From: Aplectana chamaeleonis
Taxonomy: Eukaryota; Nematoda; Chromadorea; Rhabditida; Cosmocercidae
DNA: 64,000 bases
Assembly: GCA_029168955.1 (NCBI GenBank)
Contig: JAPDOI010000182.1
Location: 992,001 to 1,056,000 of the forward strand
Direction: 5' to 3'
Shown: piece by piece, positions 27,301-39,300 of the stretch
Layout: each line of letters opens with the position of its first letter
Position numbering within the stretch: position 1 is the first letter of the stretch
Position numbers and translations under genes: made by a program
Notes under the pieces: model-generated
The model's database searches: none
What the model was told of the DNA's origin: nothing
The model's input: only the letters and a program-made list of their open reading frames with translations

Positions 27301-30300
27301 TCCTCAACATGCCCAGTGTCTCATCATTGACATGTGAAAGGCGCCGATTAATGAGCGAACATCAATGTTCGCGATCGTGAGTTTCAAGGGGGGTAACAAG
27401 GAAGTTAAGGAGCAGTAACTTCGAACTTTCACTCCAAGATTTTTTATAGTAATTTATTTTGGCTCTAGGTATTAGTACGCCGATTTCAGTCAAGACTGAT
27501 AACCTCATAGTTAACATCGATGTTAAAAGCCCTGGTTAACATCGTAGTTTGGCAAAATTACTACCACCCCAGATGAACAAAAAACAAAAGATAGAGGGAC
27601 CTCATGGAAATCAAAGAAATCGCCGCTGCCGCTTCGGCTCCTACAGGCACCCAAGCGGTACTATCGCGAAGTCGCAGTGGCAATGTCGTGGCGGCTCCGC
27701 GGTTGTGTAGCTACGGCTCCGCGGTGGGGCCGCTGCGGCTCTGCGATCGGTAGCCGCGCTCTGACAAAACTAGAACCGACTGCGAGTTTTTCAAATGAAA
27801 TGAGTAATAATACAACTGTGGTGATCTCGCTTTAAGTTCGCTCAAAACTGCAACATAACGCGAGCTGACGGAGAAAATGGAAATAGATTATGAATGAAGA
27901 AAACGACGTATAGCTTTAGAAAAAAATCTCCCGAGGACTTTATCAAAAACTATCCATCTTTCTCCTCATTCACATACTAGTTACAAGTTCTCTGTCAGCT
28001 CGCGTTAAAGGCACAGGACACCCAGAGAATTATTTTTTAGGTTTTATCCTTGTCTTGGAGAGGGTCACACTCTGATCACAATGGTATATCTGAAATCGGC
28101 CAAGACCCCCTACGAACCGAGATACGGCTCTTTGAAAATGCCTTTATTTCGAGATCGAAAATTTGGTGGACGAGTTGTCTCAGGCCTGTATTTCTCTTGA
28201 TTCGCAGTCGCGCCACGAGAACAAAACAGGATGAGGAGATAGATCGGAAAGGGAAGGAAGAACGTCGACTTGGTTGAAAATCATCCTTCCATCTAGCCGC
28301 TATTGAGATCTAAAATTAGGAAGGGGGCCGGGCCTGTGGTGGTGGATGGAGGGGGTCGGGCCCGTGGTGGTCGCTTATAAATATCTCGCTTCGTTGGAGG
28401 ATTTGAGATCTCACATTTGGCACGTGTTACATAGGAGGGGTCTTCCACACAATTACACGAAAATCTCAAAATTCATATCTTAGGGTGAAAAGTTCAAATT
28501 AAATCTTCAAAAATTTTTTTTCTAAATCAATGTTTTTCCAGAAAAGACAGAATGAACCATTTTTTTGGGGGAGAATTTTTTTACACTATGCGAATCTAGT
28601 GTCTCATAACGTGGCATGCGAGTGCGTAGTTTCAGCAATGTCCGGTCCTTTTCCTGAAAATCTTCGAATGAAAAGCTCTCGTTTAGCCGCAGTGTACCGC
28701 GAACTTACTGCGAGTTAACTCCCGTTTTCAAACAGATTTACTGCCACCCCGGATAACTCAAAACCCCGGATAACGGTTGAGCGAACAACGGATAATCGGA
28801 TTACCACCAGTGCCCATTAAGCCGCGAGCATAGGGGGCGTTTCCTTATAATGTGTTTTGCCGAGTTTTGCCGGAAAAATAACAAAAATTTCGACAAACGG
28901 CAAAAAAGTCCTAAAAATGGCCGGCAAACGACAAACGGCAAACGGCAAAAAAGTCCTAAAATGGCCGGCAAACGGCGATTCCCGCACATCCCTGATCCCA
29001 ATACAACAAATGGGCTGAAAATCAATAAAACTCAGTCATTGTCGCTGGTCGCAGTGCGCCGCAGAGCGACCAGAGACAAAGAATGGCACAGTTTTGAGCA
29101 GTCGAGGTATAACACCCCATCAGAACACGTCGCCGCGACGCACGCACTCCAATTGTTCCTGCGATGGCAGCGGCGGTGGTCCCGATGGTGGTCCCGCCTC
29201 GATCAGTGCTTACATGCCTGTCGCTCATAACAGCGACGAAGTATACCATTGACCTAATCATTTCTGACAACCTTACCAATTCCCCGCCGGTACGCCATAT
29301 GATTGAATTGTGGATGTCTATGTGGATGATAGTATCTTTCCACCTGGTGAAGACGAGCGGATTCAAAACTCTTTATTTGATGTATGGTAGAAATGCACAT
29401 GCTACTATAAATTCAGAGCCAACATTGGTGGAACTCAGTGGCGAGCGTCTGCTTCATATCCTTCCCTATACTCTCGAATCGGAAGCGGAAACCATCGAAA
29501 TCAGATTCAAGGTAGATCAGCTGAAAAAATCTCTGTTTTCAATATTGTTCATTTCTCCCATTTTTGTGTTGCATGCATATCTGGGAGTTGCTGAACAGCC
29601 TATTCAGAGGTACTGAAAAAGTTCTCCGAATTTCTCCACATAAGGGGGGCCATTCTGTGGCTAGCAAAGGGGAAATTTACTCAAACTCTCTACAGGGAGA
29701 ACCTATAAACGCGCTCTCTTTTCAATCACAGCCACATTCTTCTTGCTGCATAGATTTCGTTCCTTACAGACTGACTACTCGAGTGGAGTTTTACTCGGTA
29801 CGAAGTCGAATTCCGATCCAAATAACCAACTTCTCGTCTTCCTCAATGGCAGTTCACTAGGTGTTCTTTTGAGTCATGGAACTGGGGAACATGTGAGTTC
29901 GAAATTTCCGAAATGTACTGCAGTCTCCTCCATCTGCTATATTTCTTTAGATATTCAAATGGGGATCAGGAGTTTCGGATAATCGATGGCATTTTATGCA
30001 ATTAAAGAGGAGGGGAGAGAAGGTCTTGCTTTATTTGGATGGAAAGTGGCAGCAAAACAGTGAGTGAATACTAAATCTTCCCTTTGATATGAAAGGGGCA
30101 ATCTCGAATCAGCTCAAAGTTCTTGGTTAAGACTACCTTCCGTCGCTGATCGCCTTGAAGATCGACGAAATCTCCAGTGGGGTTGGATTTCGGAGGCGAA
30201 ACAACACGCTGACAGAGCCGTTTCGCGGTGCTGTCACTCGCATGGTAAACATTGGAGGAAAACCTTCCAATCTGAGTGATTGTTTTTAGGGAGCAAAGTG

Positions 30301-33300
30301 GTTTTCCAGATTTTCAACGGCATTGATCTGCTGGAGCGACCGAAGAAAGAAGGAAAGATGAGTAAAGATGGAAAAGGACTTCGAAATATGTGGGATTTTT
30401 CGCCAAACAATGATGTCAAACATACTTTTATGCCTAAGATAATGATATTTAAGCTGTGAACGTTACATTTCCTGTTAAAAATAATATGCCAAATGTTTCA
30501 GAAAGCCGAAATCGTCTTCAGTGTCGTTTGTTAACACTACAGGCTATGCCGTACTTTCACAAAGAGTAGTAAGTTTGTTGCAGTGCTACTTGTTCTTTCC
30601 TCAACGTTTGAGGAGACTAGAAACGAAACGTCATAATTTAGGCCTCATCACTCACGGGTCCGTTACGAGTGTCTTTCAAATTTCAAACTCTCACAGGAAA
30701 TGCCTTACTGTTTGCTTCATATTCTGCCGTAAAGAACACCTCAGTCGTCATTGAGTTAGTACACGCTAGGTCTGTTTTTTCCTTTCGTTTCTATTCATAT
30801 CTTAGACTATCTGACGATATTCTCAATCTTCAGTCGCCTTCAAGGCATGACTTACGGTAAGAAGCTATCACTGGGAAATATCCGAACTGTACGCTAAAGT
30901 GTTGGGCCCAGATGAGACTGAAAACATCATAAGCCTGTTTCAGGCAATCATATTCTTACTACACCTAAGTGGAAGCTTGCTCTTCCAGAAATCAAGCGAT
31001 GCAGGTTTGAGTCCTTTCTGAACACAACAGTTCGGTTTACAAAACAGCTCGTGATCATCGCAAATATGTACGCCTTATTGGAAACTCAGCCGCCGACAAC
31101 AAGTTGGTCAGCCCGCGTCCTATTATTTGGCAGATACCTGGCTGTTGCCCGTAAATTCCGCAGATATCTGCCTATAACCCAGCTGGCGCTTTTCGCCCCT
31201 TCCTCTGTCATGCGCTGTTCTTTCAAGAGTTTTGACGAACGCTTAGTACATGTACCAGGTTGTCCAATAATTCTTGTCCGAAAATTTCAACATTTTTAAT
31301 TTTTTTCAACTTTATTGAAAAACAAGTCTAATCAACAATATAATCACCACAGTTATCCACAACAGTGGCCCATCGATTGAGTAGGTCGCCGATGCCCTTC
31401 GCCCAGAACTCCGGGGGCTGCGACTCAAAGAATTCCGCGATGTCAGATTTGAGGTTCTCGTACTTGGTGAATTTTCTTCTGGCCAAATGGTGCTTCAGCG
31501 GGCGGAACAAGTGGTAGTCGGAGGGGGCGAGGTCCGGGAAATACGGCGGATGGGCAACCGTCTCCCAGCCGAGCGTCGCCAACTTCTGCTGGGTCTCCTC
31601 ACCACGTGGGGGCGCGCGTTGTCGTGCAGCAGGTGGACCGAGGCCCGTCGGGGACGCTTTTCTCGGATGGCGGCGGCTAGTTTCTCGAGCTGATCGGTGT
31701 AGATGGAGGCGGTGACCTTCCTGCCTTGCGGGAGCAGCTCGAGGTACAGCATGCCCTTGGTGTCCCACCAGCAGCAGAGCATGATCTTCAGCGGGTGCAG
31801 GTCGGCTTTTGGCGTCGTCGGCGGCTTTTCTCCGCGCGGGATCCAGACGGCACGGCGGGCGACGTTGTCGTAGAGGACCCAGCTCTCATCCCCAGTGACC
31901 AGGTCCTCGAGAAACTCTTTGCGATGCGAACGAAGGAGGAGGGACTGGCAGAAGGCCACGCGGCTCTGCTTGTTGGCGTCCGTCAGACGGTGGGGGATCC
32001 AACGGGCCAGAACTTTGTGGTAGCCGAGTAAGTTGAGTCGATTGTGGATGGTGGACTTGCTGCAGCCGAGCGTCGTCGCCAATTCACGGGTGGTGGCTTC
32101 CGGCTTCTCCTTGATACAGCGACGGACTTCGTCATCATCCACCGTAGAAGGCCTCCCGCTGTGCTCCCTGTCCTCGAGGCTCGTGTCGACGCTCTCGAAA
32201 CGATTGAACCAGCGGCTGACTGTGCGTTGGGACACTGCATCCTCCTTGCACGCTCTGCAGATGTTGGCGACCGCGGTGCCCGTGTCGTTGCCCAGCAGCC
32301 ACTCGTAGTACACGACCGTACGAATTCGACCTTGCTCCATTTAGCTTGTACTGGTAGCTAGACGCGGCGACTGCGCCTTATATACCCCTAGCGTAGAACT
32401 TTGGAAAACCTTCTAGAAGGTTCTTACACTTGCCTGATTTTATAACACTTCTAAGGAAAATGATAGAATTTTGAAAATTTTCGGACAGGAATTATTGGAC
32501 GGCCTGGTACTATACAGGGTGGATAGTCAGTATGTTGCGTTTTTTGAAATGCCGGTAGACGTTCACTAACGCAGGAGTCTGGATTCACTTTTTTGAATTT
32601 TTAGTTGTTTTCCACAAAATATTCTCAGGAAAATTGTTCTCCTCGAACGTTTATGCAGGCTTGAAGTCGCATCTCTTCTTAAAGGAACGGTCCAAGCTGA
32701 GGGACCAAATCCGAGATTTCCACATAATTGTGAAATAGGCCCACACCGTATACCACTTGCTAAGTGTGAGCCCTCAATTCCTCCGAATAAGCGAGTTATA
32801 GGAGGAAGCCACCCTGGGGCGCCCACCTCGGAAAGCCACTTTGGCAGGCCCCTTTACGATCTTTCGAGCTCAACAGTGGCGAGATAAGCGATGGTTTTCG
32901 ATCAGTCTCCCCGTTCCTCCCTTCATTCTCAGCCTCCCTCTCCATTTAAGTGAGCTCGCATGCAGCGGTTGCGAATGACGGAAGTCATAAGCCTCGGACA
33001 ACTCGTCCACCATGCTTTCGTCGCTCAATTCTTGAGGGGCCATAACTCCGTTTCCAGGGGGTCTTGAACGATTCCAGAGACATCTTTGGAATCAGTGTAA
33101 GAACTTTCTCAAGATAGACGGAAAAACAGATTACTTGTTCTGAGGTTGGACTGTGCCTTTAAAGGCATTAGACACGTTCAAAAGTGATATCAATTTTATG
33201 GATTAAACTGAAGGTCTGAAGCTGTTAGTATTCAGAAATAACGAAAAAGACGAAAACAAATCGACGGAAATTAAGATATAACGGTACGTTCTATATTGGC

Positions 33301-36300
33301 CCAGAAATGGACGAGTTGTACGGCACTGGCTGAAATAGCGGAGCTAGCAACAAATTTGTTGGGATAACGACGCTAATGTACTCGTACGGCCCTTTCTGGA
33401 ACGCTTACGCCGTTAGAAGCCTAAAAAGTAATCTAAAGTGGCCGCAATCGAGCATTGAATACCTGTATGGAGGGGCGGAGCCCGTATCGGAGGGGCGGAG
33501 CAAGGATGATTTCGTGACTGACTACGGCTCAAATACGGTCATTTGGACTCGTTTTTGACGCTTGCAACTTCGTGAGGGCTCTTCTAGGGCCTGCACGACC
33601 CCACTCAACAACTTTTTCGAGCGTGTCTGCTGCCTTTGAAGGCATCGTACGCGCTGAAAACCACTCACCGTTTTTTCGGTTCAAATGATTTTCGGGGCCC
33701 ACCCAAGAACGTAGGGAGAGTTTGTTCGGTTAAAAACGCCTTATTCTCAAGATAAATGAGGTAAAATGTCTCAAATTCCGTAAAAAGAGGCCGGCCCTCC
33801 GTCAGTCATCTGACACAATTTGCTGTCAGCCATCATATAAGTAAATGATCAACATTTGATACAGAATAACTGAGGGGAAGTTGATGGAATATACTATACG
33901 ATTACGTGAAGAATGACTTTTCTACACACATCGATTACCCTTTCCTTCTCCACAAATCACTTGAAAGAAAGATAAACTTCATTTGATCGAGAGGTCCTTG
34001 GCCAAAACAGCGATCTCTAGCCATCGACTCTTCCTTTCTCGAAAGTTGACAGAGATATTTACGGTCTGAAAAAGGGGTTTCCAGTGATTTTTCCGCGCTT
34101 TTTTGAACGTAGCTGTCATACTGGGTAGTAGAGCTCTCATTATATATGGAAAACTCGTAGACATGAACGATGCCTTTAAGGCGCTGGGAAAAGTATGTAG
34201 TTGGCGCGAACTTCAATCGCTCTGTCGTTTGTACGATTCTTTCCGGAAAAATTGTATATGGGTGATTGGGGACTTGATGTACTTCTCACAGTTTGGTCTT
34301 TACAGGTCGGCCGCTTCACGCTAGTGTGAGTGAGCGGTCGCTTCGAAGAAGTAGGCGATCTGTGCCACAAGAATTTGGGCATTTCATTCAAAAAAAAATT
34401 CTAAAAGTGTAGGCGCCCCCGTATCTACCAAAGCCTACTCTCAAGTTTAGCGAAAATCATTTTCTCGGCCTCTAGGTCAGAGACGTTTGGCCTTTCAAAT
34501 CAATCGAATGGAAATCAGGGCTAGCTGAATACTCTCGTGTGTGTTCAAAAATAAATAAGCTATTCCAGAACTGAGCAATAGTGAAGTCTTACGGCATCCG
34601 GATCAGCGGAACATACTTATTAGCCACCCTGTGGACGCCGTTCTGTAGGCGCCGCAACCTCCTTGTTCTAGTTAGGATCATCGTGTTACCTTGAAATAGT
34701 ATTCTCCAGCAAGAGATAAGTTGCGGAAGGGTTAGAGTAATTAAAGACCGAATCACTGTGGTATCGGTGCTGTTCATGAAATTGCACAATACTTACATAC
34801 CTCTTCCATAAGAGGGACTACCGATTGATTCACCCGAGCCGGCCATTTTACGGTTTCCGGATAGATTCAGTCCTCCTGAGAATGGCGAGCATAGCTTTCT
34901 AATGGAGGCTTGCTTTCAGGATAAGATTTTCGTACAAAGTAGCCGATACAGAGATGTTGATTGAGTCACCGTTGTTGGCGAATCGTCAACATTTGAGTGA
35001 TATGCGATGGCACACGCTGCTATTCTATCAGGTATATTCTCTACTCCGCGAAAGCATTTTTAGCATTTATGATTGGGACGCAGTCTGTCCACAACTTGTC
35101 AATTTTCTCTCATAAGTCGGCTATTAAGCTTTGTAGCCGTGAGCCGCTTGCAAAAATTTGTATTTCTAGGAGGAGCGAACAGGTCTGCAAATGTTGCTTG
35201 TAGACAATACCACTGCCATCTCTGATAACGAACTGCAACCAGTGCTTGGAAATGTGGTCACTATAGGTGAATTTACCTTCATAATTTTCAATGCACTGAG
35301 CATCTGGCAGCAATCCGTATTTCAGGGGGAGCACCACTGTCTGCTTCATTGGTTCGAAATGGATTCCGTGGATGTTTGGCTGCGCTTCGTATCAACGACA
35401 GACCCGTTGACGTCATCGACGATAGCGACATCAAGAGAGACGTGGTCCGAGGATGCTCAGGTCTATTTTCCGGAGACTCCGGACTGATTGACAGACAGCC
35501 GAATATAATAGTGCTTCAGGACCACTTGCTCGATGTTCGCCTGGTGCCTGCTCAAATCGAGGCCGATGTATCCAACAGTGGAATTCGATACGATGTGATT
35601 GCACACTGACAGCTCATGCTGGAGAGAGATGCCAAGACGGCAAGTTATGGGTTTATGGGGAAATATTGACGGATTTCCCGAGAGGGCGCATTATTAAATT
35701 TTACTTTAGAGAGCCGTTAAGGTCTCTCGAAGATCTCTGTAGCAGCTACACACCTAGATTAGGAAACATTCTCGGAAATATGGACTCCTTATTAGAATAT
35801 ATTTCCTTGCAAACTGCCAGAATGACCAGATCTACTTCTCTTGTTAGGCTCTCTATAGAGTTCCATTGTAGCTCGACACTATTAGTTAATTATAGCCTAT
35901 TTGGAAATTTACATGTGTTTTTTTTTGCCAGGAAATTAAAATTTTCAGCTGCTACCACCTCGGTGTTCTCGGCTCCTTCCACGATCTATTTCGAGTATCC
36001 GCTGAGTGATCGGCCATCCACCTCAAAGGACTATATGCTGTTGGCATTCCGTACTAGTCGCCCATCAGGAGTGTTGCTGTCGGTCGAGTGCGCAGTTGAT
36101 CAGGACTATTTCACCGCATATCTTGTGAGTTGTAGTATCGACTCAGAGAATATCCGTTTTCCTGATTCCTTTCGATTACAGGATGAGGGATTTCTGCAAG
36201 TGAAGTACAATCTGGGAAGTCGAGAACATCATTTTGGACATTTCGCTCACAGGGTCAACGACGACAAAAAGCATACGATACGGTGAGGAGTGGGATGAGT

Positions 36301-39300
36301 AAAGGTTTTTGCCTTTCAAATCAGCTTAGTTTCAGAATCCATCGGAATGAAGCGAACGTCACTTTGCAGATTGATGGTCGACCTGCGATTCGGTATCGAC
36401 CGAAGGGTCGGTTTTGCATTCGATACATATGAAATAGTTCTTGTTGAGAATTCAGAGGTGGTTTAGCTCAACGGTTCTTGAGGTATGATGGTGGCAGTAT
36501 GGAAGGGCTAATGTCGCGCGCTGCAAAGGGACAGTTTGCTGTATCTACTAGCTCAGATTAGCTGAGGAGTGTTAAGAACATATCCATCACTTATTCATCA
36601 ACCCCTCTTCCGAAGTTACAGTTACAATGTTACCATAACTCCCCCCAACTAAGAGAGGTGAGAGATGTTAGCACCTTCTTTAGTGAATTCTCGTAACGAG
36701 ACCCCTCAGCATCCCGACAATAATTGTGGGGCATTTCCACTCCAGAGGGCTGAGTGAGCATAAGGTGAGGTGTAGAGTCTCTATGTACTACTGGGTGCGT
36801 ATTAAACGCCTGTACAAAATTTCTCATCCTGTGGTGTTGGTAAAGTCTGTCCGAATGAGATTCAAAAATGTACCGGAGGTGGTCAAGGTCGGAAAAATGT
36901 CGTTTTGTTACCTATACAGAAATGATTTTCGAAACATTTGCAGCATTTTGGGACCTACTTCTTCGGCACATAAAAAATTGTTCTCAGGTAATCAGAGCCC
37001 AGAGGTGGTGAAGGTTAAAAAAATCGTTTCCCCACCTATACAGAAATGATTTTTGGAACATTTGCGACATTTTGAGACCTTTTTTTGTACCAAAAAGAAA
37101 AAAATTTTCTCGGTTTTTCTCTTCGGATTTGTAATAGTAAAAGTAAGAGAAAAAAATTCTCGTAGATCTTGTCCATATGGAGTTTATTACGAAGCTTCTC
37201 ACTAGTACTACTCACAGCTCGAGTTTGAGATCCCTAGCTCTTCATTGAGCCGAGAATGAGCCCCTGGGATACCTAAATTTGTTCAATGGGATTTGAACCC
37301 CTAAAAACGCTACTATCCCAATGAGGAAAGTTTTCGGTAAATCCTCCTGGAAGGGACTGCTCGACATTTTCTAGTACAACTTTTCGTGGAGAATAATCTG
37401 CCACCTGACATCAGCCGAGAAGGAGCAGATCAAGGGGTCAATTTTTTGCTTCAATAATCCCTAAAATCTCTGCCGGACTTGGAGCTGTCAGGTATAAGGG
37501 AAAACTTTTTTCATGATTTCTGTTCATATTCAGTTTCTTTTGAAGCTTTTTACTGGTACTACTCACAGCCCGAGTTTGAGACCCCTAGCTCTTGATTGAA
37601 CCGAGAACGAGTCATCAAACAAGGGAAATCTTAATAAATTTTTATATTTCAAAAAATCGATAAAAAAGAATGGGAAACAATTCAAACTTTTGTTCGCAGA
37701 GGGGGGGGGGGCAGTGACGAGCCATCCGCTGGGAGAGGGAGGGCTTACTCTCCACCGACCGATCCCATTGCCACGCCTGACCCTGGGTGTAAGCCGTATG
37801 GTTCGATTCACGCTGTTATCTCAACCACTTTCACGAGCTTGTATGCTGCCTCAAAGACAGTGGTCGCGATGAAAAAAGTTGCCGCGAAAACCATAGGCAT
37901 CAGGTTGGTTCGCAAATCGCTGAAAGACCATGAAGGTTAAGTGGCAAGAAAAGGGTTATAGTTAGAGTTATTAAGTTCCTAAGTTGATGATTTGTGCACT
38001 CATGCACAGCTCCGCCCAAAAAGATCGGAGCCTCATGGGTGTATATTCAAAATTCATAGATACTCGCAGGCAGAAATAAATGCAAATTGAGGTTATGAAA
38101 AGTGTTGAACAATTTAAACAAGCACTGCATTCGATGTTTTAAGTAGGCGAGAACAGAAGTAAACGAGCAGGCCAGTCGGCAGGAAATCAGTCATCGATTG
38201 AATCTCGATTTCAAGCACGCTGATGTTCTTGATACTAGAGATCATCGATGCCGATGGTGTGGAGTGAGCTCGTACACCTTCAAAGACTTGAAAGTTGAGT
38301 CCGATAAATCTATCCAAAATAGGGGTTTTGTCGCAACATAAGTCCCACTACTCTGAATCCAGAAAAGGGTTTAAGGAAGAAAAGTAGAGAAGCTTGTTTT
38401 ATCGCGACCACTGCCTTTAATGCGAATCTGCGCTTGCAACATCCTACACGCTATAGGGTGTGCTCACTCGGATGTGCTCACACAGCTCTTGTGCCAATCA
38501 GTTGTTGTAGGTGTAATGTTAACAAGGCAAGCAATGCGATGCAGGCCTGCTCGACCCCTAAACTTGGTTTACTCGTACTTGTAGTCCTACCAATAATAAC
38601 GGCCGACCAGGTCTGACGAAGGTGCTAGGCACCAATAGCTCACCGGAGGCAAAGTTTTGGAGAAGAAATTTTGCGAACTTTTTGAACACCTTTCGCAAGT
38701 AACGTTTCCTTGCAGAGTACTTGACGATTCACAATAAATCATTCAATCTACAATGAGGCTCCGAGATAGCTTCATACTTCCCTAAGTTTTGTGTTGAACA
38801 CGACTTGTAAAACAAATAATAGTTTACAGCAATAAGTTTATTGAATTTCTCTCCTCATGGTGAGAGTACAGTTTTAATATAGTTAGAACATACCCATAGG
38901 ATTAAATGAAGTTCCACATTCAAAACATGAAAACTGTCTATCATTTTCAGGTTTCTCAACGCAATGCTGTATACAACTTTTATACCGCTCCTGCGGAGTG
39001 GTGATCAGATAGCTGGACATATCGCCAAAGAATGCGAATGAAACATCGTTCACTAAAATCACAAAGGCAAGCAGAACGGAAAGCAGTCGCATCTCAAGCA
39101 AGTCTGAAAAGAAATGTGGACAATCCATTATAAGAACAATGGCAAACTTGATGGAATTACTTAGATGTTTCTCCAAAAGTCTTGTCAAAGCTTCATTCGA
39201 GAACAAACATCAGTTCTAATCAGCCTCTAAGGGATGGAGACAGCTTCCGTCATTGGAGCAGTTTTCTGTGAATGTGGAAGGTCGATTGGCACTCCAACTG

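Noticed and set aside
30834..30856. Possible 23 bp micro-exon of nrx-1 with good splice sites
   Set aside because: Exon 16 already joins exon 17 in phase and continues the LNS5 sequence without a gap; the extra residues fit no neurexin. It could only be an alternative exon.
30944..31004. Possible nrx-1 exon (ILTTPKWKLALPEIKRC)
   Set aside because: Phase could fit after the micro-exon, but the sequence does not match LNS5 and is not needed.
31487..32361. Plus-strand frames across the mariner
   Set aside because: They are shadows of the GC-rich transposase on the minus strand.
35349..35609. 86-codon + strand frame extending exon 19 past its donor
   Set aside because: The continuation loses the cysteines; shifting to the exon at 35520 restores a complete EGF module.
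37270..37310. GGGGTTCAAATCCC on the minus strand, a B-box match
   Set aside because: No A box or cloverleaf in the bases before it.
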